In this document: in pieces, positions 29,770 through 40,379 of the stretch
How positions within the stretch are numbered: position 1 is the stretch's first letter
Layout: each line of letters opens with the position of its first letter
Source of the DNA: Unio delphinus
Lineage: Eukaryota; Mollusca; Bivalvia; Unionida; Unionidae
Reading direction: 5' to 3'
Length of the DNA: 64,000 nt
Assembly (NCBI GenBank): GCA_029339505.1
Contig: JAQISU010000210.1
Coordinates: 17,792,001 to 17,856,000, forward strand
The notes under the pieces: generated by a model
Told to the model about the DNA's origin: nothing
The model's input: the letters and a program-made list of their open reading frames with translations, nothing else
Database searches by the model: none
Made by a program: the position numbers and the translations under genes

Positions 29770-31715
29770 TAGGTAAGTACATTGGTATATAGTAAGCTAC
29801 GCATACAATTTGTTAAGAAGGTAGATAGCTAGGTAGGTAGGCACATCATTTGCTTGGTAATTATGCACAAGTTGTTATGATAGAAGGTAGGTAATTAGGA
29901 TTAAAGGTACTTACATAGGTAGCAATCTACTTTGATGCTGCCTTTCCACATCTTATTTACCACTAAAGATGCTTCTATATTTCAGGTATGGAAAGTGATT
30001 TGTGCAGAGTATATAACATGCATGAGATGTCACTATTTAGTGTTCACCTCCAGTTTGTTTTTCCTTTTTCCAAAATGTTTGAACCTAGTAATAATCCATC
30101 TGAATGTTGTTGCATGTATGCTTGTTTAATGTCACATGATTTCTGCTCCTTTTACAAAGAAATTGCCCAAAACTTCTCAACACAGAAGAAAGTAAATACT
30201 GCAATAGTTATTCATACATATACCATATATATATAGACTGTCTGAGGTGGACACATTTTATCACCCTATATGTTCTATCTTAACACTAAGATTAATATTA
30301 TATCATTTCTCTATAAAATCCGATGTTTACAGGAAATGACTCAACAATGCTATGCTAGAGTTTTGGGCTTCACACATCAGTCGAGTTCTTCTCTTTGATG
30401 ATAATAACTGGACATAACATCCCTCATTTATTATTGGATGAGGATTAAATTAAACGCAATATTGACTTATCTGTTTAAGTTTTTCCGCCAGGTGAAATAA
30501 AATGGCAATAACCTCGATTTGCTATTTTGCAGCATCGATTCTGAACATACATGTAACACATGATCATACATGTTCATGCAAAAAAGAGGCTCAGCAGGGG
30601 TTAAATTGAACCACTCTGGGTATGATGGGACATATTTTTTTTTCAATAATCTTTAAGCCCTAACATATCCAATTTACTAAAACACAATCAATAATTAAAA
30701 ACTAATGTAAATATGCTAACTTTTGTTATATATATCAGCCATCAAAGACTGCTACTGCATCTTGATCATATAGATTTAAAGGCTCCAGCTCCAGTCTGTA
30801 TGTAGCACCAAACATCAGCTGTTTATTATCAAAGTGATGCATGCCTACAACTATCAACTTTCTTATCACCACTGTAATAGATGATTGTTACTCATCTGAA
30901 ATCCATTTATAGAAATTGATACTACTGTAATATATATAAAAATGTAACCAGTTAAGATGCTTATCCCTCAATTAAATTTAATATTATGATCATTTTGTTT
31001 TGGATTCATAAACATTGTTATGCATATTTTATTTCTCAGGGATAATAATTATAATACACTTTTGGAATTAACTATTTGCATACCGAAAGAATCACTTGTT
31101 TTAGTATTTTAAAAAAATATTCACTTTTCCTTTGATCATTGGATTGCCATATTTCAGAATGATGGGCAGGATGAGCATGGATGTTACGAATAATCATATG
31201 TTTATATGTTACTACTATGTGATGAATATTATTACTTTTTTATTGGTTTGTCCGATAATACACATTGACCGATAATACCCTGAGTGACGTTAATTTTCAA
31301 GATCATAACAGGGTCTACATAGGCTAAAGCTAGATTTTGTGCATTAACAAAGAACATTGAGTGAAACAGGGTACCAGACAAAAAGATCGAAAAATCACAT
31401 GACAACTCATTTATCACTTCCTTTACGAAGGAAGAGGCATTTCGTTTACTTGACATCAGTTTTGTCTGCATGATTAAATATCATACAGTTCCACGCTAGG
31501 GAAAATGCATAATGCTTTAGAAATATCAGCAGCAAGATAAAAGTAGAGTAGAAATACAAAATATGCCTGACTACAGACCAAATGCCCCCTCCCAACATAA
31601 AACTCCCTCACGGGCCCCACGATTGCGACTTGAAACGAAATCCATTCGATTATAAACAAGCGATTTCATGTTCATAACCTCATATTAACTTTAACAAATA
31701 CATGTTGCATATACC
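29770..31715. other. No gene or clear repeat seen
   Basis: I looked here for the missing MTMR9 exons (VNQP, NP.Y, WPS.APQ, LW.G.F.RW motifs) in all + frames and found none. The short open frames have no recognisable domains. Confidence 0.55.
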
Positions 31716-31718
31716 TAT

Positions 31719-31731
31719 TGTGTGTGTGTGT

Positions 31732-31813
<82 letters not shown>
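31719..31813 (+). repeat. (GT)n microsatellite at the 3' end of a minus-strand SINE
   Basis: About 47 GT dinucleotides with one interruption. On the minus strand it reads (AC)n directly after the SINE body, where copy 2 also has an (AC)n tail. Confidence 0.95.
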
Positions 31814-31814
<1 letters not shown>

Positions 31815-31821
31815 GGTGATA

Positions 31822-32140
31822 TCGATTTTTAACGTAGCTTAATAACATTTCCAGTCATCGCTACGATGTATGCGTTGTTACAGTTTATAGTGATGTCTAG
31901 CACTGGGGCATCATGCCGCAGACATGTACCATGATGCCCCACCCAGTCACATTCTCCTGACACCAGGCCGACCAGTCCTAACACTAACCTCTTAATGCTG
32001 AACGTCAAGCGAGGCAGTTGTTAGTACCATTTTTTAAGTCTTTGGTATGACTATGCCTAGGTATCGAACCAACAACCTTCCTCGTCCGCGGCACGACCTC
32101 CCTCATTCCAGGCAGACGCTCTAACCACTCGGTCACCATA
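31822..32140 (-). mobile_element. tRNA-derived SINE, copy 3
   Basis: On the minus strand the head reads TGGTGACCGAGTGGTTAGAG (A box) and GGTTCGATACC (B box), then GCTTGACGTTCAGCATTAAG, GGCCTGGTGTCAGGAGAATG and AAGCTACGTTAAAAATCG. It has the best-preserved pol III boxes of the three copies. Confidence 0.9.
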
Positions 32141-32661
32141 TTGTATGTGTTATACTTTTATCATATACAATATCTTCGGGTATAAGAGCAAGAACAGGTT
32201 GGAACTACCTCGCACTACAGGTAAAGTATAAAAACAGAACGAACTTGAAAACAGACAGCAAATAATATTTAAGCAAAGCTCTGCACACTAGATCCCAGCC
32301 ATATGACACCTTTATCTGAATAGCGATAACCCATTTATTTCAAGTAGATATAAGTCAATACATCTGACTATCTCGTCATTCTTCTCGCCCCTTTTGCAGC
32401 TAAGTACACTTCATCGTCTGTTTGTAAGGTAAGACAATCGGTTAGACAATATTCTGATATCAAGTTCAAAGAAACATGCAATGTACAAATTACATTTATC
32501 TTCAAGCATAATTTACATTCAAATGTTAGCTATGCAAAATGTTGTATGTGTATATAGAGCTATATAACAGGACCTAAATCAGTTCGGTTAATTGTATTTC
32601 TTTTAACATATTGAATCACTTTCATCCTTGCTGCTTCTCTCTATGAATAGCCATTTCTTAT

Positions 32662-32667
32662 TTTATT
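32662..32667 (-). promoter_or_regulatory. Polyadenylation signal AATAAA for the THAP gene
   Basis: AATAAA on the minus strand, about 60 bp past the inferred stop of the THAP coding unit. Position and sequence are right; usage is inferred. Confidence 0.5.
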
Positions 32668-32727
32668 TGGTGGTGACACGTGACAAGTTACTTCTTCTGA
32701 TGATGACAACATTTCAAGTCTGCACAG

Positions 32728-33116
32728 TTAATGCTTTGGTGTTGAAGGTTCTGATACATTTACAGTTATCTTGGCTTGGTTGTCAGTTTCATTCACGCAG
32801 TGGATAGACGGGACAGCATCATCATTGAGCTTGACTCTCTTTGGTGCCCTGCCCTACCCGTATGCTCAACTTCAAATCTGTACCTAAATGGGAAACATTC
32901 TGGTGTGAAATGAGAGGAGCAGAGGGCAAAAAACGCAGTCGGACCATCCCAGTTTGCTCTTTTGATTTTTTGAAAATCGGTCCACCTACGACGTAGTGAT
33001 TGGTCATTCGGGAAGGAATGCATGGAAAACCCATCAGTATTTGTATTCCCACAATTTGCTGCAACACACCTGATCCCGCTGGCCTTGCTTGTACCTCCAC
33101 GATCTGCTCTTGGCAT
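32728..33116 (-). CDS. THAP-domain protein, single exon, frame broken near residue 90
   Basis: From MPRADRGG (ATG at 33116-33114) the protein has the THAP zinc-finger pattern C-x4-C (CVAANC) then C-x2-H (CSSH), plus MHSFPND, RRRWTDF and SSHFTPECF. THAP domains bind DNA and occur in transcription factors and P-element-type transposases. The frame shifts near 32843-32856 (GGGCAGGGC tract). In the shifted frame PKRVKLNDDAVPSIH appears, containing the AVPTIF-like box that closes a THAP domain, and it runs on to a TAA at 32728. Read straight through, the frame stops near 32793. This may be a pseudogene or a one-base assembly error. With the shift the product is about 130 residues, like small THAP-only proteins. 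Confidence 0.85.
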
Positions 33117-33337
33117 GATTATGGTGATAAAATAACTACTATGGAACGACACACATGATTTGTTTATGTTTCGACAGAAACGGAAGTAAGGTGTGTGTTC
33201 ATAAAATGACGTCAGGCGATCTCTTATCTCCGGAAAAAAAACCGAGCGATAAAATCGGTCCAGGATGTGATATTTTCAAAGTAATAATATTTTGTATTTC
33301 TATTAAAAGATGAAGCATGCATATATTGTAGACTTAT

Positions 33338-33580
33338 TTTGGATGTTGTTGGTTTGGTGTTTAACGCCATTGCTTGATGCTAGTTAGGATACACCTGGTG
33401 GCTAGTATATCTGGTGGCGGAAAATTCAAACGTTTCAGACTAGTGGCGAAATAACTCTGAGAAATTCGAGGTAAGAACTGAAAGTTATTTTCAGCTTTCT
33501 CATTTACCCACATTGGACAGATACAGTCTGGAAGCCAGGCGGACAGGGATAAGATGGTGGTGATCTGTAAAGACTAGAGA
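33338..33580 (-). repeat. Dispersed repeat family B, inverted copy
   Basis: Its reverse complement gives TTTACAGATCACCACCATCT, CAGACTGTATCTGTCCAATG, AATGAGAAAGCTG and AATGGCGTTAAACACCAAAC, in the same order as 18594-18862. It is diverged, with an insertion in the middle. Confidence 0.6.
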
Positions 33581-34244
33581 TTTTGACTTCTTGGACACTT
33601 GGACCTTAAACAATTTCGGCATTTTATACAAGTATATATTTATCTGACATAGACCTTGTGCAAACAAGCTGACTTTCCCTGCATAATTGCTATTTTGAAA
33701 AATAGTTACGTAGTTGTATTTCGGCTTTACGTTTGCTCTACTTTTTGCAGTCCTGGCCTTAACGTCGCCACTGTCTGAGGTTCACAACTCACTTCGTCTA
33801 GAATCAGCATGTTTGTATCCACAATTCCTTGAAAAGACAAGATGGCTACTGCAAGTTCAAAACAGGCTACTTGCAGAATAGTCGAATATAGGACTTTGGA
33901 ACTAGAAACGAAAGGTATGTAATAAGTCATATATAACACAAAATAAAACAATTCTAACCCTTCAATACTTAAACATGATATTTCATAATGTATTAAACAC
34001 AGCTGGTTGAAATTATATACAGTATACAAAATTTCAAAAAGCCTAAATCTAGATTACATACTTATATTTGCTTTGTTACTTAAGGTCTAATATAAGTAAT
34101 GAAATCTTTCATCAAATTTCCACTAAACCCACAGCATAGCATTACCGATATAAACTAACAGAATGCGTAGGAAGCAACGGCCATTCAAAGTAGTGGTCCG
34201 ACTGGGTGAAAGGATGTAAACCTTTTAGTGATAGTTATTTTCCG

Positions 34245-34510
34245 TATAATGACAGCATATATCTATTTATTGTTTAGCTGTTTTATATTAAATATAATTT
34301 TCAAAAGTACTATGCGTAGTTTAAATAACAGTACCGGTATATAGCTAATTATTGTTTTAGCTGTCTTATATTAAATACCATTTTCAAAGGTACTATGCGT
34401 AGTTTAAATTACAGTATATATCTAATTATTGTTTTACCTGTATCATATTATCATATATCATATCAAAAATATTATCATGTTTGAAAGGTACTAATGGTAG
34501 TTTAATACCA
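34245..34510 (+). repeat. Tandem repeat, about 97-bp unit, 2.5 copies
   Basis: TATTGTTTAGCTGTTTTATATTAAAT, AAAAGTACTATGCGTAGTTTAAA and ACAGTA..TATAGCTAATTA recur in order. The third copy is diverged. Confidence 0.75.
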
Positions 34511-34514
34511 CATG

Positions 34515-35640
34515 ATAATGAAGGAAAAATAAAAACACTGCCCTTGACTATGTGGATTTTGTATCATCAGTATTATTTTCAGTTTTTTCCCTCATATGAT
34601 AAAGTTACGATATTACTATTTCCTTTTAATCTACTGCATTATTTATAAAAAATTAAGACTCATTTCAGTAATGTTACACTTCGTAGGGGAAAACGTGCGA
34701 CAGATTATACCTTGTCGATCAAGTTTTGCGTGTTTAGGCTCTAATAAACCGTAACATAGAAAGAGTGAAAACAACAAGCTTTGTAAATTTAACAAATACT
34801 TTATTTCCTTGTGAAAATATTGTAAAAATGGAAATAGAACTTACAGTTTTAAGAATCAAATCCAAACGCAATCCAAGAATAATCCATAAAAGTCCATATA
34901 ATGAAATGTTCTAATAAATTCAAGTTGGAGCCCTGTTGGAAAAACCCAGATGGTAGAATATGACATATAATGTAGCCTGTACTTTGGTAATCTACAATTC
35001 TTTCTATTATAACAAAATATAATAATCCGGTATTGGAAATCCGAACAGAATTTTGATAAATATTCTTTGTCTAATAATTATTTATGAGCACATCAAATAT
35101 TTCAAGATATAGGAACTTATCCTTTTAAATTCCTAATGAACTTAAGGAAAATAATATCGACTCAAAAACTGGCTACAACAAAACAAAACTACTTAACGTC
35201 AAATGAAAAATACCCGAAACAAAATATATTTCGATAAAAAGAGATTATATCGTAAAATATTTCTCAGTTTCGAATAAACTCAACAAACTGAGAAATCGAT
35301 AGATAAATGAGGAGTCACATGATCGTGTTAATATCACATACTCCTAACATGACCCTGATGAGAAACAGTCATTTTATTTTAAGAATAAAATGATATTTAC
35401 TTCTTAATTCACAAATCCGACCTTGAACTTGACAACAAAAAATAATTAACATTATTTTAAATAAACAGTGTACGTGAGTGCGATTAACCCTGAATAAAGA
35501 TCAGGATATAGGTCAATACAAACAAATCGACAAATACGTGTTTTCATGGGGAACTTGTGTACCCTAGTATACATTCACTTATAATGTATAGCTGTTTTGT
35601 GATAACATGATCCACTCTAATGGTAAACACAGGTAAAACC
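34515..35640. other. No gene or repeat recognised
   Basis: AT-rich sequence without recognisable coding or repetitive structure by eye. Confidence 0.4.
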
Positions 35641-35714
35641 ATCCATCCTAACGGTTAGGCATCGATAACATAACCAACGCTATTGGTTATCCATATATAA
35701 TACGAAATGCCTTA

Positions 35715-35763
<49 letters not shown>

Positions 35764-36665
35764 GTCCACATTAATGGTTAGATTCAGACACATATAATAT
35801 CATCGATCCTAATAGTTAGATTCATTCAGAAAAATAATATCATTCATCCTAATGATTATATTCAGACACAGATAACAGCATCCATCCTAATGGTTTGATT
35901 CAGACACAGAAAATAGCATCCATCCAGTGGTTAGATTCAGACACACGGATCATAGCATCCAACTTAATGGTTAGATTCAGACACAGATATAATAACATCA
36001 ATCCTAATGGTTAGATTCAGACACAGATATAATAACATCCATCCTAATGGTAAGATTCGGAAACAGCTAATAGCATTGATCATAATGGTTTGATTCAGAT
36101 ATACATATAATAGCATACATCATAATGTTTAGATTCAGACACACAGAACACAGCTTCCATCCTAATGGTTAGATTCAAGCACACAGATAATCGCATCCAT
36201 CATAATGGTTAGATTTAGACACAGAGTTAATAGAAACTCATCCTAATTGTTAGATACAGACACAAGATAATAACATCCATTATACTGGCTAGATTCAGGC
36301 ACAAATAATCGCCTCGATCCTAATGGTTCCATTCAGATAGATAGATAATAGCATCCATCCTAATGGTTAAATTCATACACAGATAATAGCATCTATTATA
36401 ACGGTTACTTTCAGACACATTTATAGCATCTATTATAACGGTTACATTCAGACACATTTATAGCATCTATTATAACGGTTACATTCAGACACATTTATAG
36501 CATTCATCCTAATGGTTAGATTCAGAAACACAGATAACAGCATCCATCCTAATATCATGGTTAGATTCATACACACAGATTATAGCATCCACCCTAATGG
36601 TTAGATTCAGACACATAGATAACAGCGTCCTTCCTATTGGTTAGATTCAGACACACCGATAAGGT
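35640..36665 (+). repeat. Minisatellite, about 38-bp unit, about 25 copies
   Basis: Unit CATCCTAATGGTTAGATTCA plus GACACAGATAATAGCATC, diverged overall. A local block near 36390-36500 (TCTATTATAACGGTTACATT) is homogeneous. Confidence 0.9.
35719..35761 (+). repeat. (AT)n microsatellite
   Basis: Twenty-one AT dinucleotides after CTTAATGTGT, inside the start of the 38-bp array. Confidence 0.95.
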
Positions 36666-37224
36666 AAATTTTAAAATTGTTCATTTTTTAAAGTAGCTAG
36701 AAAAATAGTATCAAGATAAGTACGCATTGAGATTTACATTATCAAGCTATTAATTGTTCAAAATTATACACAAATTGTGTATACTTTGATACCGTAAATA
36801 TAGACAACAACAGCAAATGTATAATTTGTTCATGAAGTAGATACTGAATCCAATTATGTTTTCTATTTGAAAATATGATGACTTAACATTCAATGCCTAA
36901 TTAAATATACTTACAGCATGAAACAATATGATTCAATGAATCCAATTACGTAATCTATTTGAATATATGATGATGTATCATTCAATTCCTATTAAACTAT
37001 ACTTACAGCATGTAATAAACTGATTCAATGCTTCTTTTGGAAAGTATTCCTTTTTCATCTTACCGAAAATATCTCAAATATTGAAAGCACTAATATAAAG
37101 TACAAAAAGCTCGATTATCAAAGCGGTGTCTACATTCCGCCAAAATCGGGTTGGAATAATGAGCCTACCTTTTGTCCATATTTTCCATATCCACTCGGAA
37201 TCCGTACTCAAAAGACTGTTCAGT

Positions 37225-37480
37225 CTGATAATTCTAACAATGAGTGAAAAGTACTGCGTTCTGTGTCAAGACTGTAGTCTGATGTTTAAAAATGAGTGAA
37301 AATTGAACTGTGCCGTGTAAAGACTGTAGTATAATGTTTAAAAATGAGTGAAAATTACACTGTAATGTTTAAAAATGAGTGAAAAGTACTGTGTGTTGTG
37401 ACGACTGTAGTCTAATGTTTACAAATGAGTGAAAATTGCACTGTGCCGCGTGAAGACTGTAGTCTGATATTTTACAAATA
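37225..37480 (+). repeat. Minisatellite, about 52-bp unit, 4-5 copies
   Basis: AATGAGTGAAAATTGCACTG, TGCCGTGTAAAGACTGTAGT and CTAATGTTTA recur. A degenerate further copy near 37575 reads ACTGATGAAAATTACTGTGTG. Confidence 0.82.
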
Positions 37481-37924
37481 AGCAAGAATTAGTGTTCTTT
37501 TTATAATGCTCTGTTATCTGATATTTCAAAATATGAATAAAAATAATGTCTCCTACCAAAAAAACCTCGCTGTCCGATGTTTTTTTTTTTAAAACTGATG
37601 AAAATTACTGTGTGCCTGGTATTACAAGTCCTTGTTTCCAAAAACAAGAGAACATTACATTGTACACCGTGTTGGCATATGCTCAAAGTGAATTTGATTG
37701 ACGTAATAGTTTGATGTGTAAGACATATTTTTGAACATCATTGTGTATTTGACTTACTAAATAAGTCATTCAAAACGACTTGATACATTACATAAATGCA
37801 AAATAAGTCATTTCTTTCATACTCTCCAAGTATGATAAATAATATCTCAACAGATTTGCTCAAATGACTAAAATATTTACTTTCTGCAAGCGCATTTTAA
37901 AAATGCCTTCATATGCATGCGCTG

Positions 37925-38335
37925 TTTTGACATGTAATTTAAAACTGTGCGTAGTGTCCGTGACATGTAGTTTACAAATGTGCGTAGTGTCCGTGACATG
38001 TAGTTTAAAACTGTGCAGTGTCCATGACATGTAGTTTAGAACTAGTCCGTGACGTGTAATTTATAACTGTGTATAGTGTCCGTGACATGGAGTTTTTAAA
38101 TGTGCAGTATCCGTGACGTGGGCTTTAAAACTGTGCATACATTGTCCGTGACATGGGCTTTAGAACTGTAATAACAGTGTCCGTGACACGGGGTTTATAA
38201 TTGCGCATAGTGTACATTGGCCATTAAAACTGGGCATAGTGTCAGTGACATGGGGTTTAGAATTGGGCATAGTATCCGTGACATGGGCTTTAGAACTCTG
38301 CATACAGAGTCCGTGACATAGACTTTAGGCACTTG
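37925..38335 (+). repeat. Minisatellite, about 33-bp unit, about 12 copies
   Basis: Unit TCCGTGACATGTAGTTTAAA plus ACTGTGCATAGTG, diverged, with GGGCTTTAGAACTG variants at the 3' end. Confidence 0.88.
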
Positions 38336-38594
38336 TATGTCACATACCAAATTCTGTCACGCTGCCCGAAACTGTAAGCTTTGTACCTCCCATTGCATTG
38401 TATGCAGCTCCTGTTGATGATTTATAAAATTTTAATGATCATGTATCAGTGTATTTGTATCATTAGTATTTCCCCATCCAATAATAACCACTAGTTAATA
38501 TTTGGTTATATTCATAATAAGTAACGGTTATTAAATATTTGATGCATTATTATAACTAATTTATTGGGATTAGAAATTCCCTACCCCGAAAACA

Positions 38595-39370
38595 AGAAAG
38601 GTTGACGCTACTTATTTCAATGTAAACATTCTTGCAATCAGGGTTGACGCTTTTTATTTCAATGTTAACAGTCTTGCTATCAGGGTTGACGCTTTTTATT
38701 TCAATGTTAACAGTCTTGCTATCAGGGTTGACGCTTTTTATTTCATTGTTAATAGTCTTGCTATCAAGGTGGATGCTGCTGTCAATCTTACTATCAGCGT
38801 TAACGATGCTTATTTCAATAATAGCAATCATGTTCTCGTTGTTAAAGCTGCTTATTTCAATGCTATGCCGCTATGAGGGTTGAAACTGCATATTCCATTT
38901 TGTGTACAATCTTGCTATCAGGGTTAGCCTCCATTATTTTAATGTTCACCAGCTTCATGTGAGTGTTTAGGCTGCTTATTTGTATATTAACTATCTTGCA
39001 GTCAGATTTGAACTGCTTATCTGAATCGATTCTCGCTATCAGAGATGACGTTGCTAGTCTCAATCGATTCAATATATCAGGGTTGACGTTGATTATCTCA
39101 ATCGAATCTCGATATCAGACTTGACGTTGCCTGTCTCAACTGAATCTCGATATCAGGGTTGACGCTACTTGTCTCAATAACATCTCGATATCAGGGTTGA
39201 CACGGATTATTTCAATGCAATATCGTAATCAGGGATGACATTGCCTATTTCAATGCAATCTCGTAATCAGGGTTGACATTGCCTATTCAATGCAATCTCG
39301 TAATCAGGGTTGACACTGATTATTTCAATGTTAGCAATCTTGTTATCAGAGTTGACATTGCTTATGACTC
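38595..39370 (+). repeat. Minisatellite, about 42-bp unit, about 17 copies
   Basis: Unit CTATCAGGGTTGACGCTTTT plus TATTTCAATGTTAACAGTCTTG. The minus strand gives a phantom repeat protein (SKTVNIEIKSVNPD)n because 42 is divisible by three. The array ends where the LINE relic begins. Confidence 0.92.
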
Positions 39371-40137
39371 CCAAATATATAAATCTAGCCACCAAACTGA
39401 AGTTGATGCTACCATCCATGGCGCAGAGAGGTGCATTTCTGATGTTAAATCATGGATGACAAGTAACACGCTGCAGATGAATGATGATAAATCTGAATCC
39501 ATTCTGATCACAACACAAATACTCCCTCATTCACATCCTTTACCTCAAAGAATAAGTATTAGCAACACCAACGTTAAATTAGCAGTCAGTACGAAACCTG
39601 GGTGTTACTTTAGACAGTACTCTCACATTGCACCAACATATCTTGAATATATGCAAGTTCAAAACACAGCTGCCCGGATCATCCTTAGAGTACCACGATC
39701 AAAGCACACCTCGCCGTTTCTCTGTACACGACAATGGCTACCCATTCGATCCAGAATCAAACACAAAATCAGTTCTCTATGATACGTTTCACTGAAGGAC
39801 CCTAGTCCAACATACCTATCTGATCTCACTCATGTGTACACACCAGCGAGATACTTCATCTCTTCGTCTGACAATCGTAGACAGATTATTCCCACTATGA
39901 AAACAAAGTCCTATGGACAACATTCTTTTTCATATCAGGGTCCAGCAATGTGGAACAAATTGACTGCTGACACAAAAACACAGTGATTGCATTCAAGAGT
40001 GCTCTTAAAACACACCTTTTCAGACTGCAAGAGCAAACTTAAATACCTAATAATGTTCTCCTTCCTGAAAGAATTTCAGCATGCTTTTATGTTTACAAAT
40101 TTCAGTATGTTTGTCATTATATTATTATGTTATAGAC
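39360..40137 (+). mobile_element. CR1/L2-like LINE relic, RT C-terminal part
   Basis: DSQIYKSSHQTEVDATIHGA, ERCISDVKSWMTSNTLQMND and DKSESILITT follow what would be motif C. After a frame break come MQVQNTAARIILRVPRSKHT and WLPIRSRIKHKI, then SYGQHSFSYQGPAMWNKLT, the usual C-terminus of such LINEs. Same family as 1131-1535. The 3' UTR continues at 40268 after an inserted MITE. Confidence 0.85.
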
Positions 40138-40258
40138 CAGTTGTTCCCAAATTGAAAGTTATCGCCCCCTGGGGGGCGGTGCCCTGAAAAGGTTTGATCA
40201 AAGGCGTAATGCAGGGGACGGTTGGGGGCGGTGTCCTGAAAAAGTTTGGGAACCACAG
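40138..40258 (+). mobile_element. hAT-type MITE, 121 bp, with 8-bp target duplication
   Basis: Ends CAGTTGTTCCCAAATT and (inverted) CTGTGGTTCCCAAACT resemble hAT termini of the CAGTGGTTCCCAAAC type. TTATAGAC stands on both sides (40130-40137 and 40259-40266), the 8-bp duplication typical of hAT. Inside is a GC-rich GGGGGCGGTG sequence in two copies. There is no coding capacity. Confidence 0.88.
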
Positions 40259-40267
40259 TTATAGACG

Positions 40268-40323
40268 TTGTCATATGTTGTAAAGGGCTTAGAGCTTCTA
40301 TAGATTAGGCGCTATATTAAGTC

Positions 40324-40366
<43 letters not shown>
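40268..40366 (+). repeat. LINE 3' tail and (ATT)n, resumed after the MITE
   Basis: TTGTAAAGGGCTTAGAGCTT, GATTAGGCGCTATATTAAGT and CCTCATTATTATT... match the tail at 8317-8444. Removing the MITE and one TTATAGAC restores continuity with the LINE body. Confidence 0.8.
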
Positions 40367-40367
<1 letters not shown>

Positions 40368-40379
40368 AGTTAGGGATTA

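Noticed and set aside
30300..31250. Candidate last exons of MTMR9
   Set aside because: Checked for VNQP, NP.Y, WPS.APQ and LW.G motifs in + frames; none seen.
38556..38831. Minus-strand repeat protein (SKTVNIEIKSVNPD)n
   Set aside because: Shadow of the 42-bp minisatellite.
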